NCBI GenBank assembly: GCA_013397795.1 | Contig: VZTJ01005686.1 | Span: 436,577 to 500,576, forward strand | Direction of reading: 5' to 3' | Length of the DNA stretch: 64,000 nucleotides | Origin: Orthonyx spaldingii | Lineage: Eukaryota; Chordata; Aves; Passeriformes; Orthonychidae | Part shown: in pieces, positions 22,544 to 36,100 of the stretch | Layout: each line of letters starts with the position of its first letter | Position numbering within the stretch: position 1 is the stretch's first letter | Position numbers and translations under genes: made by a program | The notes under the pieces: model-generated | Seen by the model: only the letters and a program-made list of their open reading frames with translations | Database searches by the model: none | Told to the model about the DNA's origin: nothing

Positions 22544-25500
22544 AGAAGATAACCTGTGATAAACCAGTAAAGAGATGAAAGATAGAGCAGCTGAAATGTA
22601 TGCTCAGGCATCTCAAAGAAGCTCTACAGAAAGCAAGAGGTACATGTAATCCAAAAAACTAAGCACAACCAATAGCAGAGCTAAGGCTGCAAGAAAGGCT
22701 TGAGAGCTCAGTGGTGGAAAAGCTTTGCATATGATGACATATAGAACTGTTACAGTAAAGAGAAATCATTCTGCTAAGTGTAAAAGTAAGTATTGATACA
22801 AAGGATCTTTTTTTGCATATATGTCATAGTAATGCAGTGGAAATTAGCAAAAATAAATAATTTACGTAGTGTGGACTATCATCAATTGCAAAGACAAGCT
22901 CATAGAAAGCATTGGCAATTTAAGGGCACACAGCAAGTTCACTACATGAAGATTTCCTTAGCATTACATACGCAAAAGAGTCTGCAGTCAGGCTGACCTA
23001 TTTTAAAATCATATGATGATATTTTCAATAACAACTGCAAGCACAATACCAAAGAAATGTATTAATGTTGGAATTTCAAGCGCCTTGTTTAACACAGGAA
23101 CAATGGTTTCAGATACAAGGAGATAATTTAAAAATTCAGTAGAGTTCAGGCTGAGAGCAATGATTCAGTGTAATCATTTAAAAACATAGAAACCCCAAAC
23201 ACACAGAGCAGGCAAACCCACAGTGGTTCTTGTTTGCCAAAGGTTAGAATGTTTTTGAAAACCTGAAATGGCTTCTTCTACGCTACATATGAAGATAGCT
23301 TAATCAATGTTGCTGGAAGAGCACCTTTTTTTCAAAATATTCAGTGCATTAGAAGAAAAAAGTATACAAAGGAGGCAAACAAGGATGGAATAGATAAAGA
23401 CATCTTTGTGAAAGTCAGAGAATACATGTTGGTTATGTAGTGTGGTAGATATTGAAATGTCAGGCAAAAAAACATTTGAATAGACTCAAGCTATTTGAAT
23501 AAAACACAAAATATGCTCACTGCCAAACGTCTAGAGTCATGAAATATTGCCTAGGAAAAAGCAAAAATTAAAAATTACAAGAGAAAGGCCTGGTGCCAAA
23601 TTCCAAAATACAAAAGACAGATATTGGCAAGTATTCCTGAGTAGCAAGAGTGTCTACCTTACCACATTCTGCACAACAGAAATGTATCCAAATTGTCTGA
23701 GGATGTTCCCCGGAATGAAAATTAATTCAACTACATCATAGGTGATGTTGGACAGACATGCTATTGTAGAGGGTATAACAGACCCCAATTGTAAGTTCAT
23801 TTGCATGATACAAGAATCAGGGAAATCCGTCAAAAACTGCATAAGTACAAGATGATTTCATGGTGAGCAATACTCACTGCAGTATAGGTCACATAGAACA
23901 GTCCTTTTACCCCAACACCTCAAATCTAAAAAAGTAAATACAAAGTGGGAAATGTCTGTACTTGAGATACTAATTACTCAAAGACCACCAGTAATTACAA
24001 AATGCATTTATGGAGAGAGGGAAACAACAAAGCAAATCTTTGAAGCTACTGCTGAAAGAAAATGTCATATGACAAATATTTCAATAAAATATACCCATTA
24101 AATGTATCAGTACAGGGATGTGAGCAAAGAAACTGTTGTCACTGTGATGCTACTGAGATGGGACACAGGGCAGTACTCTTACAGAAGAGAGTTGTCAAGT
24201 CCAGAATTACTAGCATCACCCAAATCCAAATAAGTCAAAATAGAAAAGCAATTTTTTGCAACAGTGTTTGCATGCAAAAAGTTTGAACAATATAGTCAAA
24301 GATAGAAAAACAATTCCAGTAGGAAATGCCCATAAATCAGTTGGGAGTGCCTTTTAAAAAACACTGTCAGTCACAGAAAACCTTTAGTGTATGCTACTGA
24401 AATTGCAAAGTGTAAGCATGAAAGAGACTGACAAATACATTGCTGATTTCTTATCCAGAGCAGCCTTGGAGTGCACAACTACAACAACTTAACAGGAATG
24501 TGAAATCTCTAGCCTGATATTAATGCAGAAAATGCAGAGAGACAGAAGCATCAGCTAAGTCTGGTATGTGCAGTTTCAAGGTAGGGGCTACAACATATCT
24601 AAGAACAAATGATACAAGACATAGATTTACAAGTGTTTGCATCTATCATTCCGTCACACTCTGTCAGGACAGCCAGATGCTGTGGGAGAAGCCTTGTCTG
24701 CTTCCCAAGAATACTGGTACTGCCCAGAAGAGCTGAGAATCCAACACAGAATCATATATAAACTGAATGATAAACCCAAGGTCAGTAAAAATAAATTCCC
24801 TCAGGTACACACTGAAGCCCTGCATTAGGGCATTAATAGCATCCCATTCCTCCACAATGCAGTGACACTGCATGCTCTGCAGCAGTGCTGCACTAAGCCA
24901 AGATATTTGAGATCTCGGAAGTAGCTTTGTCATACTTGTGATGAAACAGAAGCTAACCAACAGAACACCATGCTTGCTAAAGGTTTTTATTCTAATGACA
25001 GTATTTGATAAAAGACAGTGAAGTCACACAGCATCCCAGCAGGCTTTGGAACAGACTACAGTCATAACTATAGCTGGGCATTTTGTTTGCAAGTCAACAC
25101 AGATTATTTCTTCATTGAAGCATTCTATTTAGACGTGAGTGGCAAAATTCAGATAGTCTCAGTTCTGTTGTTTGAAAATGTAGGCAAATACATGGAATGT
25201 AGAAGTGCAAAATCCTATTATAATCACTGGAAATATAACCAACGCAGACAAGGAAGTCCTTAGGACTGTTCATCTGAAGGAATAGATCTGCCTGTTTTAC
25301 AGAGGATAGCTATCCTTCAGTCTCCAGACTGAGGTGTTGACAGGGCACTACCAACTACAATGGAAGTTCAGATACCTGGTGCAAATATAGGTGCATAGAT
25401 ACTTTACACATAACTTAATTTAGGTATTTTAACCTTGAGCTGAATCACACACTAATGGCATATTCACGTCACTTAATTTCAGTTATCTAGAATTTAGTAT

Positions 25501-26039
25501 ACAGCCAAAGCATGTTGCCCGCTACTTTCCATAGTCAGCAGAAGCTTGAAAACTAAACCATTCCAGAGGCAATTCATCAAACCTACGAAGGCACCTCTCT
25601 TAAGATATCCTGTTCAGAGACACTTCTTTCTTCCCACTGACTTCGGAGGCAGTTTACTGAAAGAGACTAAGGAGGACTAATGTGAAGTGAGACAAATCCC
25701 ACCCCAAGATAACACTATTGTCATTGTCAATGCTGTAGGGGTTATTTTAGCAGGCATTGTATCTTGTATAATATCTAAATGCATCAGAGAAGGAGAAAAA
25801 CAATTTTGGTTCCCTTCCATCTTCTGTGCTCAAACACTCTCAGGTGGGATACGAGGGCTTTCACCCTTTATACTTTTCTAAGCAGCAGAAAGAAGAGTAC
25901 ACTTAAGAAGTTCCTAGAAAAGAAAAATTAAAGCACAAGGAGAGGAGAGTGTGTTATTGAGCCTTGATGGCATGAATTGTCACTAGGGAGGCAGGTGCAG
26001 AGAAAAATGTTCAGGGAAACCACATCAAAGAGAATCCAA
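22544..26039. other. Unique AT-rich region
   Basis: No gene or repeat family was recognised. Open frames are all under 100 codons and look like chance. Confidence 0.6.
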
Positions 26040-26800
26040 CATTCCATGCTGGGAATCAGACACTTAGAATTCACTAATTGAAACATTCTTTCATTCATTA
26101 GAAATGGTTAAATGGTTTGCAAAGGTTTATTAACTAAAATGGTTAGTCATTTTTTAAAGATTCTAACAGAATAGTAGGGAGCTTGTATCTATCAATAATA
26201 ATTTCTAATGAGCAGATTATTGCCACCTATACAGTATTTATTAACAGTTTATCAGTATATTATGGACATTAGAACCATCTGCTGCAGATAATTATAACCA
26301 TGTTGATAGGTGTTTGAACTGATTATAAGACACATATGATTCAGTTAGACTTCATGATAAATGATTAATAATTTTAAAGAATCATTTTGTAAACTCATTA
26401 TAAACTATTCATAAATAAATCTTTATTTAAAAGATGACAAGCTTCAATTGTTTTTCAGGATCAAATGATATATATTTAAATGCATGTTTTACAGTTAAGA
26501 AAGGCTACCAGCTTGAGTGATTAGCATTTAAAAAATATGTTAGGTTGACACAATTAATAAAAATTGCCACAAACACATAAAAAGACTGAATTATGGAGTA
26601 GCCTTTCATGATATGTACAATCTGGTATGCTGCTCATTTAAGTGATTGCCATAATTTATGTTCACATTTAGCTTTTGTTGGCATTCAGAAAAATATGCCA
26701 TTAAAAATTATACAAACTCAGGGCATAAAAAAGTGTCTGTGTTGAGATATTTATGCCAAGCTATGTTCTGAATTGAAAAAAAAAAAATAGAATCTTTAGA
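26040..26800. promoter_or_regulatory. Candidate conserved non-coding element, TAAT-rich
   Basis: This block has no repeat similarity, is very AT-rich without being simple sequence, and is dense in homeodomain-like cores (for example ATGATTAATAATTT and CAATTAATAAAA). That texture is typical of deeply conserved vertebrate enhancers near developmental genes. The call is inference from texture alone, since conservation cannot be seen in one sequence. The boundaries are approximate. Confidence 0.3.
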
Positions 26801-29800
26801 TAAATTAGTTAAATCAGTATGAAAATCAGGGTTTATGATAACAACAATGACAACAACGGCAACCTAAATGAGCACCACTAAAATATCCCTGTCTTTGGAA
26901 GAAAATATTCATGTACAATACATGCTGGTACTACAGACAGGCACGGCTTAGCTGAGACATTCTCAGTGCTTCAGCTGTTTACTTAGGCAGCAACAGAGTT
27001 CTAAGAAATAGTTGCTATGCCAACCCATCACAGGACTATATATATATACATTCATGACCAGGGCTTATTTTGAGAGCTCTCTTACCCTTTCTTCCAAAAG
27101 TTTAAATATGCTACTGCTATATGGTTTCTATTAAGGCAAAACTCTGTTGTCTGGGCTACAGAGCACAACCCTGATTTTTTCTAAGATAGGGTGTGGAGTA
27201 TCGAGAGTAACATGAAGACATTTCAAATAAGAAACAGAACAGCCCTTTGACGTCACATTTCTACAATCATTGAACAGACTGTTCTATTTGCAAGCCTCTA
27301 AAGATTTGGTGTTCAGATGATAAAGGGCACTGCTTTTTATAATCTATTATTAACTGTCATGTGTGTATTACTGCAGGAGTTCTCTGAAGAGAAAGCAAAA
27401 CATGGTTTGGTGGTATGATGATGAAGTGCTTTTTTGTGCTATTTACTAGGACAATTTTCCATATTAACTCCATCCAGCCAGTTTTCTTTTTGAAATACAC
27501 AAACAAGGCATAGTAACCTACCGCTGGAGCTTAGAAGTGATGTCTTCAGGTAAATATGCATTTTAAAAGAATTAAAAAATATTGAGGGAGTTCTTCAATT
27601 ACCTTATTCTGTATATGTTACTTTAGAGGCTTTTTTTTTCTCAAATGCATTTTAAATTTCAGTCTATTTATTTCATAATTATTGGATGACTACATGCAGC
27701 ACTGCCATTTCAATTAGATTTTGATGGTTGATAAAACAATTGTTGACAGCAAGTACACAAACGAATGAAGGGAAACCAGATTAGCAGTGTTTGTGTCATT
27801 GCATTTAAATAAAACTATGTTCCCGCAGAAATGTGATCAAATCTGAAGAGAGAAGAAAAAGAGTAAATGGCATGGTAGGGATGGGATCATGTGATATAAT
27901 AATCTTTCTTTAGACATTTGGATTTTCTGAAGAAGAGTTATTTCCTCTGGAGACCTAATTTTAATTCCTGGAGAGTGTAGCCACTTCTTTTTCAGATTAG
28001 AAATTCAAAAACATTTATATATGTCTTCTAACAAGAGTTTTGCAACAAGACAGACTCCTTGAAATGTGAGAAAAGCAAGAAGATAGGAAAGATCTCAATG
28101 CAGATACAGAGAGCTCAACCCACTAGAACTGATAAGGCAAGAAAAGCCATTGTGATAAATTCCAAAGGTCAAGACATTCTGTCTATTCTAAAGATCAATA
28201 TAAAGGGGAAAGGAGAGGATGAGTGTGATAACACCATTTAAGAATAACGATATACTTGCCAGATGAGAATCTGCATCAGACAGTTGTCCTTTTAAAAAGA
28301 GAGGGGCATTGAAGCAGCTGTCTCTTGTGTCTCTCCCATTGAAATGAATGACATAATTTGTATTCATTCAAATGTCTATAGAGAAAATACCTGAAACTAG
28401 TGGACAAGAAAGAAAATTATACATTAAATGCTCTGAATTACATTTGATACAGCAGTGCTGCCACAGTTTGAATGCAGTTCTCTGCTCAGCCTCAAAGCCT
28501 GACTCAGGTCAGTGGTTTTTTAGTAGTTGCAGGGTTGGGTTTTTTAATATTTCTCTAGGAAGCAACAGATTAAGCCCATTTTTCAGTGAAATAACTTCAT
28601 GTTAAGGATTTGCATGTTTTGACTGTTAGAGAAATCTTACACTTCTTGGTGAAAAACTGAGAGTTTTTAGAATCAATTTCCTTTCTTTATGTCTCATACA
28701 ATTTTATTAATCCTTTAAGGATCTTAGACTTCTTTCTTCACACATTTTCTGCACATTGTTATCCTTTCTCTTGCTCTCCTTCCATGAGACAATGTAGGCT
28801 TTGCAGTTAACATTCAGAAGGGATCTTACTCTTTGTCTTATCTAGATCCGTACAGTATTTCACAGATCAAGCCAAACCCAGCTCACAGTTATAACATGTA
28901 GATGTGCCTCCTCACTTAGACATCACAGTAACACAATTTTGGGGAGCATTAAAGAGGAAACACATTGACTTATGTCTCTCACTAGCACAAAGCGTGAGTC
29001 TAGTTGCACGATAAAAGGACTAAGACTCTTGAAATTGCTTCACGGCAAAATTCAGTCTTCATTAGAGAACCATGGATGCAGTCTGCCAAATTGCAAGTAG
29101 CAAGGACCATTGAAGCCTTCCAGTCCAAAATCAACATGCCGGGTCTATTGCAGCCACAGATGTTCCAACAGTAGCAATACAGAGACAGAAGAGCTAACTC
29201 AAGGAGCGCATCACATCTCTCATCTGGCCTGCTAGAGCCAGTTCAGACTGTGCCATAGTAACTAACCATCCTCCAAACATTCTAAAATCATCTTCCTTTG
29301 GCTGTAACAGCATCATGGTACTAGAGTTCAGAGCAGAGCAGCCAGCGAGGATTTCTATTGCAGAAGTGTTACATGTCTTTGAAGCCAGGAACAGACAGTG
29401 CAGGTACTGAATTAGTGGAGAGGGATCAAGTGGTTTTGATTAGCTTTGACCTTGAAAAGAATCTTAAAGTCTGGATGACTCCTGGGGCAACTGCAGAGGA
29501 AGGGTAGAAAAGAGGGGGTACCAGTTCTGAAGGACATCCCAGTCCACTTCATGAGATAAGAATAGACTAGATATTCACAATCTAGCCAATATCATCAGAA
29601 TGTATATATCCACCCTTAGTTTCTCCTTGACCTTTGAATTGCTATTAAAGACAAAGTTCTAAATCAGTTTGGAAATTTCAAATGTGATCTGAGAGAAATT
29701 GTATCTTTTGCTTACCACTAGTACTTTATTAGATTAAAAAGTAACGATAAATTTTGTAATTTTTTATTGGTTTTTTTAAATGCAAAGAAAAATACTCCCT

Positions 29801-32704
29801 ACAGTACATTCCATCAAATGTTCAAATTCAAAACAGCATGCAGAACTCATTCTAAAGCTAGAATACAGTAAATCAACAATGGAGCAGAATTACTGCAACA
29901 CAGGGAGTGGGATTTTTTTTTTCTCCTTTTTAAATTTAATATAACTGACTTTCCTAAATGATTTATAGGTCTGGGAGTCCTGCCTCTCTTATCCTTTCAA
30001 GAACAATCACAGTAGGCTGGAATGGTTTGAAAGCCTGAGCTAAGGGAGAATCTGCATCCTTATCCCTGTAACACTCTGGTGCTCACTGAACTGTTTCCTC
30101 AGACTTCTATTAGCAACAAAACTGCTGATCTCAAAACAGCTGCATTATTTCTGTTTTAGTGCTCAATCTGTAAAGGGAGAAAAACATGAGAGATTAATGA
30201 GATCTTTTTCTTCTCATGTTACTCCGTTTATCTCATAAAATCTATTTTTCAAGGCTTTCTTTACAGATCTGCTTGATATCTCTTTGTATCCTCCAGCAGC
30301 CCTCTTCAATTTCTCATTTTCTTTTCCAGTGCTTCATCACCGGCTTCTCAAATTACCATGTTATGGGAGAAAAAGTAATAATTAGTTCAGTTTTCATGAT
30401 ATATTCTTCACAGTCACAAATATCCAACTACAAACTAAAAAGGATATAAAAAATAAAAAAAAAAACCTGCTGGCATTAAGGAAATTCTTATAATTAACCC
30501 TTGTATGCCAATGAATTGGGGTTTTTTAGTTACTCATGAAAACAGGGTAAGTCAATATTAAAGTTAAATGTTAAAGTCTCTTCAAAAGCTCTTAGTTCCA
30601 TAAAGGACATCACAACATGAACTTAAAAATTTTAAAAATAGTAATATAGAGTTATTCTATTTTTCTTTTTATTATTATTCTGTTATACTGAAAATTGATA
30701 TCATTGCTGAATTCTAGTAACCACTATGATTATCTATAGTTCATATATACCTATGAGGTAAATACCAATGAATCTTAGTGCATTATTGCACAGTGAAACT
30801 CCTATGCTACTGTAAATAAGGAAAGAGTACTTAAAAACAACACACACACACACAAAACAAACGCAAAGCCAAACCAACCAGTAAGCAAAACTGCAGCTCT
30901 ACTCTGGAACACACTATGTTTGTATAAAGCTGTCTGTGGTCTCCTCTCAAAGCACAGAAGAAATTCCCAGATACTATGATCATTACATGAATTTCAGCAG
31001 CTGCCATCTCAAATCCTGTAAGGGTTCACTTGATCTTACTTTCAATCACAAATATCCATGGCATCTCAGGCATGAATTATACAAGTATATGCATCATCCT
31101 AGATTAAAAAACTTCAGATAATTTTTCACTTGAAAGAAAGGACTGAGAATAAGATGTGACAAATGCTAGTCACATCAATTAATGATCTTCTGGGATATGC
31201 TCACATATTGCCCAACTGAGGGCTGTATCAGAATCTGGGTAGAATAGAGCAGAAAATTTCAGTGCAAGTAATTAAATACAAACCAGATTCCCTGCTGCAG
31301 TTTTTCAATTAGATACAATAATCTTCTCTATTCTCCATTATGCATTTTTGTAGTGGTGCTCAGCGTTGTTAAGCATTTACTGAATTTGTAATACAGATGT
31401 GACTATGTGTCTCTCCTTTATCACGCTATTTTATATGTTCATTTTATGACATATATTTTTAATCTTTCTGTATGAAATGTGTGTTTATACACGTAAGTCG
31501 TTATCATTCCATCTATCTTTAGAATGCCTAAAAGTAAAAACAGTTTGAGAAATGTATCTGTATAAATTTTCTTGGAAAGTTGAGAAATTGTGCAAGATAT
31601 TTAATAGAGCTTCACAAACTGCATTTTATCTTCCATTCCTCTACAGTTCAGGACCATTTTGGTAAATTAAAACTGGCTTCCAATGACGTAAGCAGTTCAA
31701 TCCATAAATTCCAAGGAAGATTTTGATTTTAACTACAGTGTGGCAAATCACAAACACGACCAGTTTTGTTTGCCTGTTTGTTGGCAGAGGAATTTTAGAT
31801 TTTAAGTGAGATAGCCTCAGTATGGTTGCAATCTCCCTCTATGCTTTTTCACCCAAGTATGTGTCAATGCTGCTTTATTTCAACAGTCAAATGGAATTAC
31901 TCTTGCACTTCAGCTGTTCATCTAAAATTGCTGCTGTGAAGTCTTCCCTCAAAAGAAAATTAGGGGGAGTTTGAGGTGTGAGGAAACCTCAGTTGCCACT
32001 ATTTGAGTTCATATGAATTAGTGTATTTCATTTATTTCATTCACTGAAACAAAATGGTTTTGTTTTCTTTGGTGTCACTCAGAAGCCCAGAATTCAATTC
32101 TAAAGAAACACTGAGATAGAAACTGTATTAGCCTACTCTAAAATACTTACTGAAGTTACTTCTTTGGTAAGCTGTGTTTATGTCAACAGTAAAAAAGATG
32201 CACTAGAGATCACACACACAGCAACAGCCACAGAAGAAGGATGGAAACCTGTGGTTCAACTGTCCCCCTAGGTGAGTAAAATTTTATTACAGATATCTCA
32301 CACAGCAACTGTACAGCTCGCCCCAGCTGGCACCAGCAAAATCTTGGCTTGTAAGGCATATAATTCCTGCCTTCTACAGAAGTATGTGCAGCTTTAGCAG
32401 CCTACGAAGACTTTGAATGTCAACATAAAAGCTTTTGGGAGTTTCTTCTGATAGCTGATTAGGAGACAAGTAAAATGAAAATCCTTATTTTATTACTAAG
32501 TGTGATGCTTAAAAACATATGAAGTCAGGGGAGATATTTTTTAGGTACATATATTTTCTTTTTTTTCCCTGCTTCTCTCTTTTCTATTTAAGCATGCTAA
32601 CTTAATTGTTATATGTTTTCTTCTATAGATGGCAAATCTATAGGGGCAAATTAAACTTGGTTTCCATGCCAAAAAGCAGAAACAATACTGTTATATTTTT
32701 ACCT
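26801..32704. other. Unique region, including a consensus CRE and a short (CA)n
   Basis: No gene was recognised. A full palindromic cAMP-response element TGACGTCA is present at 27248-27255. A (CA)7 run lies at 30841-30854. Open frames are at most 77 codons and show no family features. Confidence 0.6.
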
Positions 32705-33186
32705 ATCATATAATGGATGACAAGGAAGCCTGTGGTAGCAAGGCTGGCCATCTTGGTGAGGTGGGCTTTAAACAGACCCAGGGGAGGGATCCAAACTGGC
32801 AACCCCATTGCAACCAATGGGGGAACAAGCCAGGACAATCAAAGCAGTAACAAACATTCCTTAGCTGCTTCTCAAGATGAGAACAAGAGAAAAACATCTT
32901 CAGATGTTGAGTCTCTTTTTACAAAGAGTCACGCAGAAAAGGTGAGGTGTAAGGGGCACAAGTTCCTTCTGGTGAGATTCCAATTGAACATGATGAAAAT
33001 TTTTCTCAATATGAACAATCAGCTATTGGCATTAAATCTCAGTGGAAGTGGTGGATTCCCCAACAGTGGATATTTTTAAGATTCAGCTGGACAGGCTACT
33101 GGGTCATCTTGTCGGGACCATGCTTTTGCCAAAAAAACTTGGCAAAACTTGATCCTTGGTGTCACTTTCAACCTGGTATTCTGATT
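32705..33186 (+). mobile_element. CR1-related remnant with an intact-looking 3' end
   Basis: From about 32911 the plus strand follows the 3' end of an avian CR1 subfamily. Landmarks are GGTGAGGTGTAAGGGGCACA, GTGGATTCCCCAACAGTGGA, CAGCTGGACAGG, TTTTGCC and finally CAACCTGGTATTCTGATT, a decayed version of the ATTCTRTG tail. The part before it, 32705-32885, includes CATCTTGGTGAGG and GGCTTTAAAC; it reminds me of sequence near the 5' end of CR1 rather than of the ORF2 stretch expected directly upstream. An internally deleted element is therefore possible. A 120-codon frame across both parts (32717-33079) is repeat-derived. The 3' half is secure and the 5' half is uncertain. Confidence 0.78.
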
Positions 33187-36100
33187 ACCCCACATAAATG
33201 AAAACCAGTCAGAATTGTTAGATGTATTGACTGTCCCTTCTTTGCTCTCCCAGGATGCCCAGTACTCCTAAATGAAGAAATATGAAGAAGATGCAGATAT
33301 ACCTAACTCCCCCCCACAGAAATGAATCCTATGTAAGTGAAGGCAATAGTCACTTTCAAGATGTTGCAGTTCCAACCACATAGTCTATGCATACACTGAA
33401 AATTTTGAAGAGTTTTGCAGAAAAACTTCAAGCATTTCTCCTGAGGTTGTGTGGGTCAGTCTGGTTTTTTTTCAGATTCTGTTAAAACAGAGTCACAGTG
33501 ACATTAGCAGAAATTACACTGAGGTAAAAGTAAATTAATGGGTACTTGGGAGGAAAGAATTTCATCATGCTTTTGACGAGAATGCCTTTGGCACTGTACA
33601 ATAATTAGTCCAAATTTGCTACATTGCCAAAAAATGTCCTGACTCAAATTTTGAAGCTTTGGCATATTTTGCTTGTGTCTTCATTTTCATGTTATTCTCT
33701 TGATAACAGGCAAATGTAAGTATTATTATAAAGACAAATTTAAATAATATATAATATGTACTGTGGCCCTAGTCTTTCATGCTCAGACAGGATATTTATT
33801 AAAGGAATGAATGAGTAGTAGCACACCAGCAGTACTAGACAAGCAGAAGATGGTCTTTCATTATAAAGGCAGAAGTTCTGCTAACAGCACTGTACCTTAC
33901 CCACTGTGATATCAAGATTATTACTGGAAGAAATATACAGCTTACTGTCTTTTTCTAGTATTTTTTTCTGTACTTTCAAAGGTACCTTAGAATCTCTTGA
34001 ATGTAATTTATAAAAGATTCCAAAGAGACTGAAGCTTGCACTTTCCACTGAAAAGAAATAGGACTCTAAGGTGTTGCAAGGTGCTCCTTAGCATTCTGCC
34101 TCTGGTTGATAAATGTGAGAAAATTTTTCCTGTGGCAATTGTTACACTGAGAGAAAAGCTCCTGACTGGGAAATTATGAGGAATCTTAGCCAAGGCAATA
34201 TTGATGCTTTAAGGTGGATACATGCTTGGAGTCAAATTCTTCCTGAGCAATAGGATTTTTCACTTAGATGAAACTGCCTAAGAAGCACATGTTTAATGAA
34301 GTTTCATTTCAGAGTTAAAGAAGAGAAATAATCATTATTAAAGAGATGAAACTCCCCATTTAAAATGACATTCAGAACAACTGGCCTAAACCTTTTGGAA
34401 TGGGAGAAGACACTTTGGAGATCAAGTGTGTTGACTCCACAGGGTAGCATCTAACTCTGATCAAATATTTAAGTTTTCCTTTTCTGAAGCATGTGATGTG
34501 AGTAACAGCTACTTGCCAGACTTTTGATATTTGCATCTGAAGAACATTGAGTTAGAAGTCCCAAGCAGGTTGAAGTGAACTGTAGTGGGGCTGAAGGTCA
34601 AGGAAAGATTTGAAAATATAATGATTTTCAATTTTTGAATGTATGAAGCTTGGGGCTAATTTTACTTTTATGGGAGTCAATAAAAGGCCTTTTGTTTTCA
34701 GAAAAAAAGCACAATTGTGACAATAACATCCATTTTAGAAAATTACATGACAGGAATAAAACTGTTATTGAAAGAAAACATAGAAAAATTGGATGAAACA
34801 AACAAAAAGGATGGCTACTGGATTAGGACTGTTAATCACATGCACATATGCCCAGGCAAGTTTACAGAACTGCTGGAGCATCCAGGCCACAGTGCTGTTA
34901 CAGTGGGATGGGTGTACACATTTACACAACTGTTACACTATTGTATTATTGACCTGATAGATAGTTCAGAGAGAAAAGTTGGGCATCTGTTTTTAAAAAG
35001 CATTTTTCAATTCATTTGGAAGCTTATTTCTCATTCTTACCTTTTAGGGAACTTCAGTCCTCATTACCACCCCAAGATAACAATGTTGTTTTCTGCTTTT
35101 TGGTTTTTGCTCCATTTTTGGTCACTAAAGAATAGCTGTAGAATGAACTAAGAGGAGGACTCGAACAACAGATTTTCTATCAGTATGTTCTTTAAAAACA
35201 AATGGAAACCCAGCCTTGTTTCTAGTACTCCCTATCTTTTTTCTATTGCTCTATCAATCTTCTCTATTCCAGTTTTGCCATTTACTCTTCTACCTTCTTA
35301 GCACTTTGATTTTATGTTAAAACCAATGCTGAAACAACAGGAAAACATTTACCTGTACCACACTGCAAAAATAAAAACAAACAAACAAAACTCAAATATT
35401 TTTTAAAACCTAGAGGCCCTGTGATTATGGCAGTGATTTGTCAAATATCCTTGCAGTCTTTTAGCAAGTTAATTGACATCCATCTTCATAATCCACTTTC
35501 TTCTTATCTTCTGCTATTTTTTTCTTTCTCCATCCACGTATATATTATGTTTTCTCCTAGGGAGAAATATCAGATTTCAAAACAAAACAAAAAAAAAAAC
35601 CTAGAAACAACCAATTTAAATTAACTATTATTTTCTTTAAAATGGGAGTCATAAAAACCCCATTTTTTCCTAAGCATGTACTAGACAGAGTTTATAAGTA
35701 CTAAACCAAAGGTGTATCATGAAGATTTATTCATTTCTTATGTCTTCAGCATGATATTAATAATATTTTTTAATATTAAGTATAATTTTCATTTGATAAC
35801 AAGTCAAAGAATATCACTGCTGCTTGATATAGACCACTAACAATCAACAAACAAAAGGAACTTTAGAGGCAAAGACATGGCAAATCCTTTGTACGATTAG
35901 AAGCTATTTCACAGAGAGGATTATCAACAGATAGAGTATGACATTTTCATTAACTGAATGATCACTCGGTCAGTCCAAATCTGCTGAGGTTTATGGAAAT
36001 AGCTGACTTACAAGAAGTTGGCTTAGAGCTTAATGCAAGTCACAGCACAATGACTCTTACATTATCATTGCATCATTTCATTTACACAGTCACTCTAATT

